From: Liolophura sinensis
Taxonomy: Eukaryota > Mollusca > Polyplacophora > Chitonida > Chitonidae
Assembly (NCBI RefSeq): GCF_032854445.1
Contig: NW_027018200.1
Coordinates: 1-59,068, forward strand
Reading direction: 5' to 3'
Length of the DNA stretch: 59,068 nt
Shown here: positions 49,722 to 59,068 of the stretch, one piece after another
Layout: every line of letters begins with the position of its first letter
How positions within the stretch are numbered: the first letter of the stretch is position 1
Made by a program: the position numbers and the translations under genes
Notes under the pieces: model-generated
The model's input: the letters and a program-made list of their open reading frames with translations, nothing else
Told to the model about the DNA's origin: nothing
Databases searched by the model: none

Positions 49722-51525
49722 AGCAACGGCTCTTACTCCATGGAAACCAGGTTAATTTTCAATTTTTAAACAGCTGCCGATGCCTGGCCCAATTCCGCAT
49801 CTTTTGGCACCTTAATGATGTGGGTTAGTGTTCAATTGTACTTTTTACAGCAGACTGTATCTAGTACTTTGTGTTTTTTATGTACAAATGGTCTGGTTTT
49901 TCTACACATAGATAAAGACATTGAGATTGTTTTGGACTTAGAAGTAAGACAATTGCTGGATGAGTTAAATGGGCTTAGCCCAAAGATTTGACGTCTTCTG
50001 GGCTACCGAAGGGCACAGAACTTATAGTCAAAAGTTGAACACAATAATGACCAGTCGCGATGGTACATAGTACAGTGTAGCCGATTTCAATTAAGAAAAA
50101 GACCAGGCAAAAATGCAAAAGTGGAAAAACTGTTCCAGTGCTGCTGGTAAGAGGCTAATCCGACGTATTTTGTGACGAGAAATCGAATGGTGCAAACCGC
50201 GTTGCCTGTCGCGATGGTACATAGTACAGTGTAGCCGATTTCAATTAACAAAAAGACCAGGCAAAAATGCAAAACTGGAAAAACTGTTCCAGTGCTGCTG
50301 GTAAGAGGCTAATCCGACGTATTTTGTGACGAGAAATCGAATGGTGCAAACAGCGTCGCTCTCCGACCAATACTGTTGGCTGTAGCGACAATTGAATGAT
50401 CATTAATGACAACATCACGTGCCTAGCAACGGCTCTTACTCCATGGAAACCAGGGAAATTTGCAATTTTTTAAACAGCTGCCGATGCCTGGCCCAATTCC
50501 GCATCTTTTGGTACCTTAATGATGTGGGTCAGTTTTCAGTTGTACATTTTACAGCAGACTGTATCTAGTACCTTGTGTTTTTTATGTAGAAATGGTGTGG
50601 GTTTTTCTACACGCAGATAAAGACATTGAGATTGTCTTGGACTTAGAAGTAAGACAGTTGCTGGGTGAGTTAAATGGGCTTGGCCCAAAGATTTGACGTC
50701 TTCTGGGCTACCGAAGGGCACATAACTTATAGTCAAAAGTTGAATATAGTAATGACCAGTCGCGATGGTACATAGTACAGTGTAGCCGATTTCAATTCAC
50801 AAAAAGACCAGGCAAAAATGCAAAAGTGAAAAAACTGTTCCAATGCTGCTGAAAAGAGGCTAATCCGACGTATTTTGTGACGAGAAATCGAATGGTGCAA
50901 ACCGCGTTGCTCTCCGACCAATACTTTTGGCTGTAGCGACAATTGAATGATCATTGAAGACAACAATACGTGCCCAGCAACGGCTCTTACTCCATGGAAA
51001 CCAGGGAAAATTGCAATTTTTTAAACAGCTGCCGATGCCTGGCCCAATTCCGCATCTTTTGGCACCTTAATGATGTGGGTCAGTGTTCAATTTTACATTT
51101 TACAGCAGACTGTATCTAGTACCTTGTATTTTTTATGTACAAATGGTGTGGTTTTTCTACACGTAGATAAAGACATTGAGATTGTCTTGGACTTAGAAGT
51201 AAGACAATTGCTGGGTGAGTTAAATGGGCTTAGCCCAAAGATTTGACGTTTTCTGGGCTACCGAAGGGCACATAACTTATAGTCAAAAGTTGAATATTGT
51301 AATGACCAGCCGCGATGGTACATAGTACAGTGTAGCCGATTTCAATTAACAAAAAGACCAGGCAAAAATGCAAAAGTGGAAAAACTGTTCCAGTGCTGCT
51401 CGTAAGAGGCTAATCCGACTTATTTTGTGACGAGAAATCGAATGGTGCAAACCGCGTTGCTCTCCGACCAATACTTTTGGCTGTAGCGACAATTGAATGA
51501 TCATTGATGACAAAATCACGTGCCC
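49722..51525 (+). repeat. Chimeric linking units 84-86
   Basis: Unit 49,722 (703 bp) follows unit 33,179 in its markers and then has the last 154-bp array of the window at 50,051-50,358. Its second subrepeat starts CCTGTCGCG instead of CCAGTCGCG. Unit 50,425 begins as HOR B (CAGTTTTCAGTTG) and ends like unit 52,075 (ATTCACAAAAAG, AATGCTGCTGAAAAGAGG). Unit 50,976 is of the type later seen at 53,725 (TTTTACATTTTAC, CTTGTATTTT). These units join the B, A and F families. Confidence 0.8.
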
Positions 51526-54277
51526 AGCAACGGCTCTTACTCCATGGAAACCAGGTTAATTTTCAATTTTTAAACAGCTGCCGAGGCCTGGCCCAATTCC
51601 GCTTCTTTTGGTACCTTAATGATGTGGGTCAGTGTTCAGCTGTACTTTTTAAAGCAGACTGTATCTAGTACCTTGTGTTTTTTATGTAGAAATGGCGTGG
51701 TTTTTCTACACGTAGATAAAGACATTGAGATTGTCTTGGACTTAGAAGTAAGACAATTGCTGCGTGAGTTAAATGGTCTTAGCCCAAAGATTTGACGTCT
51801 TCTGGGCTACCGAAGGGCACATAACTTATAGTCAAAAGTTGAATATAGTAATGACCAGTCGCGATGGTACATAGTACAGTGTAGCCGATTTCAATTAACA
51901 AAAAGACCAGGCAAAAATGCAAAAGTGGAAAAACTGTTCCAGTGCTGCTGGTAAGAGGCTAATCCGACGTATTTTGTGACGAGAAATCGAATGGTGCAAA
52001 CCGCGTTGCTCTCCGACCAATACTTTTCGCTGTAGCGACACTTGAATGATCATTGATGACAAAATCACGTGCCCAGCAACGGCTCTTACTCCATGGAAAC
52101 CAGGGAAATTTGCAATTTTTTAAACAGCTGCCAATGCCTGGCCCAATTCCGCATCTTTTGGGACCTTAATGATGTGGTTAAGTGTTCATTTGTTCATTTT
52201 ACAGCGTACTGTATCTAGTACCTTGTGTTTTTTATGTACAAATGGTGTGGTTTTTCTACACGCAGATAAAGACATTGAGATTGTCTTGGACTTAGAAGTA
52301 AGACAGTTGCTGGGTGAGTTAAATGGGCTTGGCCCAAAGATTTGACGTCTTCTGGGCTACCGAAGGGCACATAACTTATAGTCAAAAGTTGAATATAGTA
52401 ATGACCAGTCGCGATGGTACATAGTACAGTGTAGCCGATTTCAATTCACAAAAAGACCAGGCAAAAATGCAAAAGTGAAAAAACTGTTCCAATGCTGCTG
52501 AAAAGAGGCTAATCCGACGTATTTTGTGACGAGAAATCGAATGGTGCAAACCGCGTTGCTCTCCGACCAATACTTTTCGCTGTAGCGACACTTGAATGAT
52601 CATTGATGACAAAATCACGTGCCCAGCAACGGCTCTTACTCCATGGAAACCAGGGAAATTTGCAATTTTTTAAACAGCTGCCAATGCCTGGCCCAATTCC
52701 GCATCTTTTGGGACCTTAATGATGTGGTTAAGTGTTCATTTGTTCATTTTACAGCGTACTGTATCTAGTACCTTGTGCTTTTTATGTACAAATGTGTGGT
52801 TTTTCTACACGTAGATAAAGACATTGAGATTGTCTTGGACTTAGAAGTAAGACAGTTGCTGGGTGATTTAAATGGGCTTGGCCCAAAGATTTGACGTCTT
52901 CTGGGCTACCGAAGGGCACATAACTTATAGTCAAAAGTTGAATATTGTAATGACCAGTCGCGATGGTACATAGTACAGTGTAGCCGATTTCAATTAAGAA
53001 AAAGACCAGGCAAAAATGCAAAAGTGGAAAAAAACTGGTCCAGTGCTGCTGGTAAGAGGCTAATCCGACGTATTTTGTGACGAGAAATCGAATGGTGCAA
53101 ACCGCGTTGCTCTCCGACCAATACTGTTGGCTGTAGCGACAATTGAATGATCATTGATGACATCATCACGTGCCCAGCAACGGCTCTTACTCCATGGAAA
53201 CCAGGTTAATTTTCAATTTTTAAACAGCTGCCGATGCCTGGCCCAATTCCGCATCTTTTGGTACCTTAATGATGTGGGTCAGTGTTCAATTGTACTTTTT
53301 ACAGCAGAATGTATCTAGTACCTTGTGTTTTTTATGTAGAAATGGTGTGGTTTTTCTACACGTAGATAAAGACATTGAGATTGTCTTGGACTTAGAAGTA
53401 AGACAATTGCTGGGTGAGTTAAATGGGCTTAGCCCAAAGATTTGACGTCTTCTGGGCTACCGAAGGGCACATAACTTATAGTCAAAAGTTGAATATTGTA
53501 ATGACCAGTCGCGATGGTACATAGTACAGTGTAACCGATTTCAATTAACAAAAAGACCAGGCAAAAATGCAAAAGTGGAAAAACTGTTCCAGTGCCGCTG
53601 GTAAGAGGCTAATCCGACGTATTTTGTGACGAGAAATCGAATGGTGCAAACCGCGTTGCTCTCCGACCAATACTTTTGGCTGTAGCGACAATTGAATGAT
53701 CATTGATGACAACATTACGTGCCCAACAAGGGCTCTTACTCCATGGAAACCAGGGAAAATTGCAATTTTTTAAACAGCTGCCGATGCCTGGCCCAATTCC
53801 GCATCTTTTGGTACCTTAATGATGTGGGTCAGTGTTCAATTTTACATTTTACAGCAGACTGTATCTAGTACCTTGTATTTTTTATGTACAAATGGTGTGG
53901 TTTTTTCTACACGTAGATAAAGACATTGAGATTGTCTTGGACTTAGAAGTAAGACAATTGCTGGGTGAGTTAAATGGGCTTAGCCCAAAGATTTGACGTT
54001 TTCTGGGCTACCGAAGGGCACATAATTTATAGTCAAAAGTTGAATATTGTAATGACCAGTCGCGATGGTACATAGTACAGTGTAGCCGATTTCAATTAAC
54101 AAAAAGACCAGGCAAAAATGCAAAAGTGGAAAAAAACTGGTCCAGTGCTGCTGGTAAGAGGCTAATCCGACGTATTTTGTGACGAGAAATCGAATGGTGC
54201 AAACCGCGTTGCTCTCCGACCAATACTGTTGGCTGTAGCGACAATTGAATGATCATTGATGACAACATCACGTGCCC
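51526..54277 (+). repeat. HOR F, copy 1, with one unit duplicated (five units)
   Basis: Units start at 51,526 (T, GAGGCCTGG), 52,075 and 52,625 (both G, GCCAATGCC), 53,176 (T, CAGAATG) and 53,725 (G, CTTGTATTTT). Without the duplicated second unit this is the same four-unit order as at 55,926. Confidence 0.82.
52075..53175 (+). repeat. Tandem duplication of one monomer in HOR F
   Basis: The two units at 52,075 and 52,625 share GCCAATGCC, TTTTGGGACC, GTGGTTAAGTG, ACAGCGTACTG and CACTTGAATG just before each. The private GTGGTTAAGTG and GCGTACTG variants are not in relatives at 55,378, 56,473 and 58,674, which read GTGGGTAAGTG and GCGGACTG. The duplication is therefore recent. The second copy lacks two bases at ACAAATGTGTGG. 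Confidence 0.85.
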
Positions 54278-55377
54278 AGCAACGGCTCTTACTCCATGGA
54301 AACCAGGTTAATTTTCAATTTTTAAACAGCTGCCGATGCCTGGCCCAATTCCGCATCTTTTGGTACCTTAATGATGTGGGTCAGTGTTCAATTGTACTTT
54401 TTACAGCAGAATGTATCTAGTACCTTGTGTTTTTTATGTAGAAATGGTGTGGTTTTTCTACACGTAGATAAAGACATTGAGATTGTCTTGGACTTAGAAG
54501 TAAGACAATTGCTGGGTGAGTTAAATGGGCTTAGCCCAAAGATTTGACGTCTTCTGGGCTACCGAAGGGCACATAACTTATAGTCAAAAGTTGAATATTG
54601 TAATGACCAGTCGCGATGGTACATAGTACAGTGTAACCGATTTCAATTAACAAAAAGACCAGGCAAAAATGCAAAAGTGGAAAAAACTGTTCCAGTGCCG
54701 CTGGTAAGAGGCTTATCCGACGTATTTTGTGACGAGAAATCGAATGGTGCAAACCGCGTTGCTCTCCGACCAATACTTTTGGCTGTAGCGACAATTGAAT
54801 GATCATTGATGACAACATTACGTGCCCAACAAGGGCTCTTACTCCATGGAAACCAGGGAAAATTGCAATTTTTTAAACAGCTGCCGATGCCTGGCCCAAT
54901 TCCGCATCTTTTGGTACCTTAATGATGTGGGTCAGTGTTCAATTTTACATTTTACAGCAGACTGTATCTAGTACCTTGTATTTTTTATGTACAAATGGTG
55001 TGGTTTTTCTACACGTAGATAAAGACATTGAGATTGTCTTGGACTTAGAAGTAAGACAATTGCTGGGTGAGTTAAATGGGCTTAGCCCAAAGATTTGACG
55101 TTTTCTGGGCTACCGAAGGGCACATAATTTATAGTCAAAAGTTGAATATTGTAATGACCAGTCGCGATGGTACATAGTACAGTGTAGCCGATTTCAATTA
55201 ACAAAAAGACCAGGCAAAATGCAAAAGTGGAAAAAACTGGTCCAGTGCTGCTGGTAAGAGGCTAATCCGACGTATTTTGTGACAAGAAATCGAATGGTGC
55301 AAACCGCGTTGCTCTCCGACCAATACTTTTGGCTGTAGCGACAATTGAATAATCATTGATGACAAAATCACGTGCCT
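53176..55377 (+). repeat. Tandem pair of ~1.1-kb dimers in HOR F
   Basis: Dimers 53,176-54,277 and 54,278-55,377 match unit by unit. Shared details are CAGAATGTATC, GTAACCGATTTC, AGTGCCGCTGG, ATTACGTGCCCAACAAGGG, TTTTACATTTTAC, CTTGTATTTT and CATAATTTATAG. A third copy of the same dimer lies at 57,026-58,125 without the CAACAAGGG variant. Confidence 0.88.
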
Positions 55378-55925
55378 AGCAACGGCTCTTACTCCATGGA
55401 AACCAGGGAAATTTGCAATTTTTTAAACAGCTGCCAATGCCTGGCCCAATTCCGCATCTTTTGGGACCTTAATGATGTGGGTAAGTGTTCAATTGTTCAT
55501 TTACAGCGGACTGTATCTAGTACCTTGTGTTTTTTATGTAGAAATGGTGTGGTTTTTCCACACGTAGATAAAGACATTGAGATTGTCTTGGACTTAGAAG
55601 TAAGACAATTGCTGGGTGAGTTAAATGGGCTGAGCCCAAAGATTTGACGTCTTCTGGGCTACCGAAGGGCACATAACTTATAGTCAAAAGTTGAATATTG
55701 TAATGACCAGTCGCGATGGTACATAGTACAGTGTAGCCGATTTCAATTAACAAAAAGACCTGGCAAAAATGCGAAAGTGGAAAAACTGTTCAGTGCTGCT
55801 GGTAAGAGGCTAATCCGACTTATTTTGTGACGAGAAATAGAATGGTGCAAACCGCGTTGCTCTCCGACCAATACTTTTGGCTGTAGCGACAATTGAATGA
55901 TCATTGATGACAAAATCACGTGCCC
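55378..55925 (+). repeat. Chimeric unit 94 of HOR F
   Basis: Its front (GCCAATGCC, GTAAGTGTTCAATTGTTC, GCGGACTG) is like 58,674. Its back (GACCTGGC, GCGAAAGTGG, GACTTATT) leads into a GAGGCCTGG-type unit, as unit 50,976 does. It also has the perfect hairpin form GTGTGGTTTTTCCACAC. Confidence 0.78.
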
Positions 55926-58125
55926 AGCAACGGCTCTTACTCCATGGAAACCAGGTTAATTTTCAGTTTTTAAACAGCTGCCGAGGCCTGGCCCAATTCC
56001 GCATCTTTTGGTACCTTAATGATGTGGGTCAGTGTTCAGCTGTACTTTTTAAAGCAGACTGTATCTAGTACCTTGTGTTTTTTATGTAGAAATGGCGTGG
56101 TTTTTCTACACGTAGATAAAGACATTGAGATTGTCTTGGACTTAGAAGTAAGACAATTGCTGGGTGAGTTAAATGGTCTTAGCCCAAAGATTTGACGTCT
56201 TCTGGGCTACCGAAGGGCACATAACTTATAGTCAAAAGTTGAATATAGTAATGACCAGTCGCGATGGTACATAGTACAGTGTAGCCGATTTCATTAACAA
56301 AAAGACCAGCAAAAATGCAAAAGTGGAAAAACTGTTCCAGTGCTGCTGGTAAGAGGCTAATCCGACGTATTTTGTGACGAGAAATCGAATGGTGCAAACC
56401 GCGTTGCTCTCCGACCAATACTTTTCGCTGTAGCGACACTTGAATGATCATTGATGACAAAATCACGTGCCCAGCAACGGCTCTTACTCCATGGAAACCA
56501 GGGAAATTTGCAATTTTTTTAAACAGCTGCCAATGCCTGGCCCAATTCCGCATCTTTTGGGACCTTAATGATGTGGGTAAGTGTTCATTTGTTCATTTTA
56601 CAGCGGACTGTATCTAGTACCTTGTGTTTTTTATGTACAAATGGTGTGGTTTTTTCTACACGTAGATAAAGACATGAGATTGTCTTGGACTTAGAAGTAA
56701 GACAGTTGCTGGGTGATTTAAATGGGCTTGGCCCAAAGATTTGACGTCTTCTGGGCTACCGAAGGGCACATAACTTATAGTCAAAAGCTGAATATTGTAA
56801 TGACCAGTCGCGATGGTACATAGTACAGTGTAGCCGATTTCAATTAAGAAAAAGACCAGGCAAAAATGCAAAAGTGGAAAAAAACTGGTCCAGTGCTGCT
56901 GGTAAGAGGCTAATCCGACGTATTTTGTGACGAGAAATCGAATGGTGCAAACCGCGTTGCTCTCCGACCAATACTGTTGGCTGTAGCGACAATTGAATGA
57001 TCATTGATGACAACATCACGTGCCCAGCAACGGCTCTTACTCCATGGAAACCAGGTTAATTTTCAATTTTTAAACAGCTGCCGATGCCTGGCCCAATTCC
57101 GCATCTTTTGGTACCTTAATGATGTGGGTCAGTGTTCAATTGTACTTTTTACAGCGAAATGTATCTAGTACCTTGTGTTTTTTATGTAGAAATGGTGTGG
57201 TTTTTCTACACGTAGATAAAGACATTGAGATTGTCTTGGACTTAGAAGTAAGACAATTGCTGGGTGAGTTAAATGGGCTTAGCCCAAAGATTTGACGTTT
57301 TCTGGGCTACCGAAGGGCACATAACTTATAGTCAAAAGTTGAATATAGTAATGACCAGTCGCGATGGTACATAGTACAGTGTAGCCGATTTCATTTAACA
57401 AAAAGACCAGGCAAAAATGCAAAAGTGGAAAAACTGTTCCAGTGCCGTTGGTAAGAGGCTAATCCGACGTATTTTGTGACGAGAAATCGAATGGTGCAAA
57501 CCGCGTTGCTCTCCGAACAATACTTTTGGCTGTAGCGACAATTGAATGATCATTGAAGACAACATCACGTGCCCAGCAACGGCTCTTACTCCATGGAAAC
57601 CAGGGAAAATTGCAATTTTTTTAAACAGCTGCCGATGCCTGGCCCAATTCCGCATCTTTTGGTACCTTAATGATGTGGGTCAGTGTTCAATTTACATTTT
57701 ACAGCAGACTGTATCTAGTACCTTGTATTTTTTATGTACAAATGGTGTGGTTTTTCTACACGTAGATAAAGACATTGAGATTGTCTTCGACTTAGAAGTA
57801 AGACAATTGCTGGGTGAGTTAAATGGGCTTAGCCCAAAGATTTGACGTTTTCTGGGCTACCGAAGGGCACATAATTTATAGTCAAAAGTTGAATATTGTA
57901 ATGACCAGTCGCGATGGTACATAGTACAGTGTAGCCGATTTCAATTAACAAAAAGACCAGGCAAAAACGCAAAAGTGGAAAAAACTGGTCCAGTGCTGCT
58001 GGTAAGAAGCCAATCCGACGTATTTTGTGACGAGAAATCGAATGGTGCAAACCGCGTTGCTCTCCGACCAATACTTTTGGCTGTAGCGACAATTGAATAA
58101 TCATTGATGACAAAATCACGTGCCT
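55926..58125 (+). repeat. HOR F, copy 2 (four units, 2,200 bp)
   Basis: Units start at 55,926 (T, GAGGCCTGG), 56,473 (G, GCCAATGCC), 57,026 (T, GCGAAATG) and 57,575 (G, CTTGTATTTT). The first and last lie 4,400 bp or about eight units from their partners at 51,526 and 53,725. Single-base indels are frequent here (TTTCATTAAC, GACCAGCAAAAATG, GACATGAG). Confidence 0.83.
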
Positions 58126-59068
58126 AGCAACGGCTCTTACTCCATGGAAACCAGGGAAAATTGCAATTTTTTAAATAGCTGCCGATGCCTTGCCCAATTC
58201 CGCATCTTTTGGCACCTTAATGATGTGGGTCAGTATTCAGTTGTACTTTTTTCAGCAGACTGTATCTAGTACTTTGTGTTTTTTATATACAAATGGTGTG
58301 GTTTTTCTACACGTAGATAAAGACATTGAGATTGTCTTGGACTTAGAAGTAGACAATTGCTGGGTGAGTTAAATGGGCTTAGCCCAAAGATTTGACGTCT
58401 TCTGGGCTACCGAAGGGCACATAACGTATAGTCAAAAGTTGAATATAGTAATGACCAGTCGCGATGGTTCATAGTACAGTGTAGCCGATTTCAATTAACA
58501 AAAAGACCAGGCAAAAATGCGAAAGTGGAAAAACTGTTCAGTGCTGCTGGTAAGAGGCTAATCCGACGTATTTTGTGACGAGAAATCGAATGGTGCAAAC
58601 CGCTTCGCTCTCCGACCAATACTTTTTGCTGTAGCGACACTTGAATGATCACTGATGACAAAATCACGTGCCCAGCAACGGCTCTTACTCCATGGAAACC
58701 AGGGAAATTTGCAATTTTTTAAACAGCTGCCAATGCCTGGCCCAATTCCGCATCTTTTGGGACCTTAATGATGTGGGTAAGTGTTCAATTGTTCATTTTA
58801 CAGCGGACTGTATCTAGTACCTTGTGTTTTTATGTACAAATGGTGTGGTTTTTCTACACGTAGATAAAGACATTGAGATTGTCTTGGACTTAGAAGTAAG
58901 ACAGTTGCTGGGTGATTTAAATGGGCTTGGCCCAAAGATTTGACGTCTTCTGGGCTACCGAAGGGCACATAACTTATAGTCCAAAAGTTGAATATTGTAA
59001 TGACCAGTCGCGATGGTACATAGTACAGTGTAGCCGATTTCAATTAACAAAAAGACCAGGCAAAAATG
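58126..59068 (+). repeat. Unit 99 and partial unit 100 at the window end
   Basis: Unit 99 (58,126-58,673) is a G unit with TTCATAGTAC and GCGAAAGTGG like D-type units. Unit 100 begins at 58,674, is of the GCCAATGCC HOR F type, and is cut by the window end inside the region of the 154-bp segment. The array therefore continues beyond the window, as it does on the left. Confidence 0.85.

Larger units (their letters stand above)
1..59068 (+). repeat. Tandem satellite array, ~550-bp monomer, 100 units in one orientation
   Basis: The motif AGCAACGG (with rare variants such as AACAACGG and AGCAAAGG) recurs at 1, 549, 1095, 1646, 2195, 2747, 3298, 4003, 4553, 5102 and so on to 58,674, always on the + strand. 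Spacing is 546-553 bp for standard units, 702-705 for units with one extra 154-bp subrepeat, 856 for two units with two extra subrepeats, 623 and 522 for two special classes, and 508 for one unit with a deletion. Two main classes are told apart just after CCATGGAAACCAGG: T units continue TTAATTTTCAA or TTTATTTTCAA, and G units continue GAAAATTGCAA or GAAATTTGCAA. There is no interruption by other DNA. This is satellite DNA by structure; the family and the host are not recognised. Confidence 0.97.

Noticed and set aside
3628-50358. CRISPR-like array of regular repeats
   Set aside because: Repeats are 154 and 550 bp with no unique spacers of 25-40 bp, and there are no cas genes.
1-59068. CENP-B box (TTCG, four bases, A, two bases, CGGG)
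   Set aside because: TTCGAATGGTGC in the AATTCG units starts like it but lacks the A and the CGGG at the required spacing. I found no match on either strand by eye.
1-59068. RNA polymerase III B box or a tRNA-derived origin, suggested by GAATTCGAATGG
   Set aside because: The match to GGTTCGANNCC is poor, only some units have it, and no A box or tRNA fold lies upstream.
1-59068. LTR or other transposon as the source of the monomer
   Set aside because: No terminal repeats, primer-binding site, polypurine tract, target-site duplication or transposase/RT coding remnants could be seen. An old origin from a mobile element cannot be excluded but is not supported.

Overview
The whole 59,068-base window is one head-to-tail satellite DNA array. 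Taking the phase at the AGCAACGG motif, which begins at base 1, I count 100 units in a single orientation: 99 complete units and a last one cut by the window end (from 58,674). The basic monomer is about 549-552 bp. I see no protein-coding gene, RNA gene, transposon, CRISPR array or single-copy sequence. The open frames that recur on both strands are frames of the repeat itself. Long homogeneous satellite DNA with several nested orders of repetition points to a eukaryotic chromosome, most likely a centromeric, pericentromeric or other heterochromatic block. I do not recognise the satellite family and cannot name the organism. CpG is only mildly under-represented by eye (17-19 per unit), which gives no clear lineage signal.

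Three length classes are built on the monomer. About two thirds of units are standard (~550 bp). Twenty-four units carry a two-copy tandem duplication of an internal 154-bp segment (about 703-705 bp, one of them shortened to 508 bp by a separate deletion). Two units carry three copies (856 bp). Separately, three units have a 69-bp duplication plus AAA (623 bp), and each is followed by a unit with a 27-bp deletion (522 bp).

The units form a mosaic of higher-order repeats (HORs). 1-4,002: unit 1, then 549-2,746, which looks like an undamaged relative of HOR D, then two linking units. 4,003-10,790: HOR A, a 4,008-bp seven-unit repeat in one full and one truncated copy. 10,791-34,979: HOR B/C territory, rich in 154-bp duplications, with repeated blocks at 11,268, 15,025 and 20,739 and a 1.3-kb block repeated at an offset of 2,263 bp. 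34,980-42,215: HOR D, a 2,245-bp tetramer that contracts 4-4-3-2 units along the array. 42,216-45,716: a D/A mosaic. 45,717-49,721: two further truncated copies of HOR A, 35 kb from the first ones. 49,722-51,525: chimeric linkers. 51,526-59,068: HOR F, a 2.2-kb tetramer with local one- and two-unit duplications.

The layout fits repeated unequal exchange and segmental duplication, with a few illegitimate junctions as lineage markers. Each monomer also carries recurring short elements: a CACGTG box near its end, a GTGTGG-T5-CTACAC hairpin, a three-armed TGGGCT/AGCCCA inverted repeat, an AATGATCATT palindrome, and splice-acceptor-like and splice-donor-like sequences on the + strand. Any function for these is inference.
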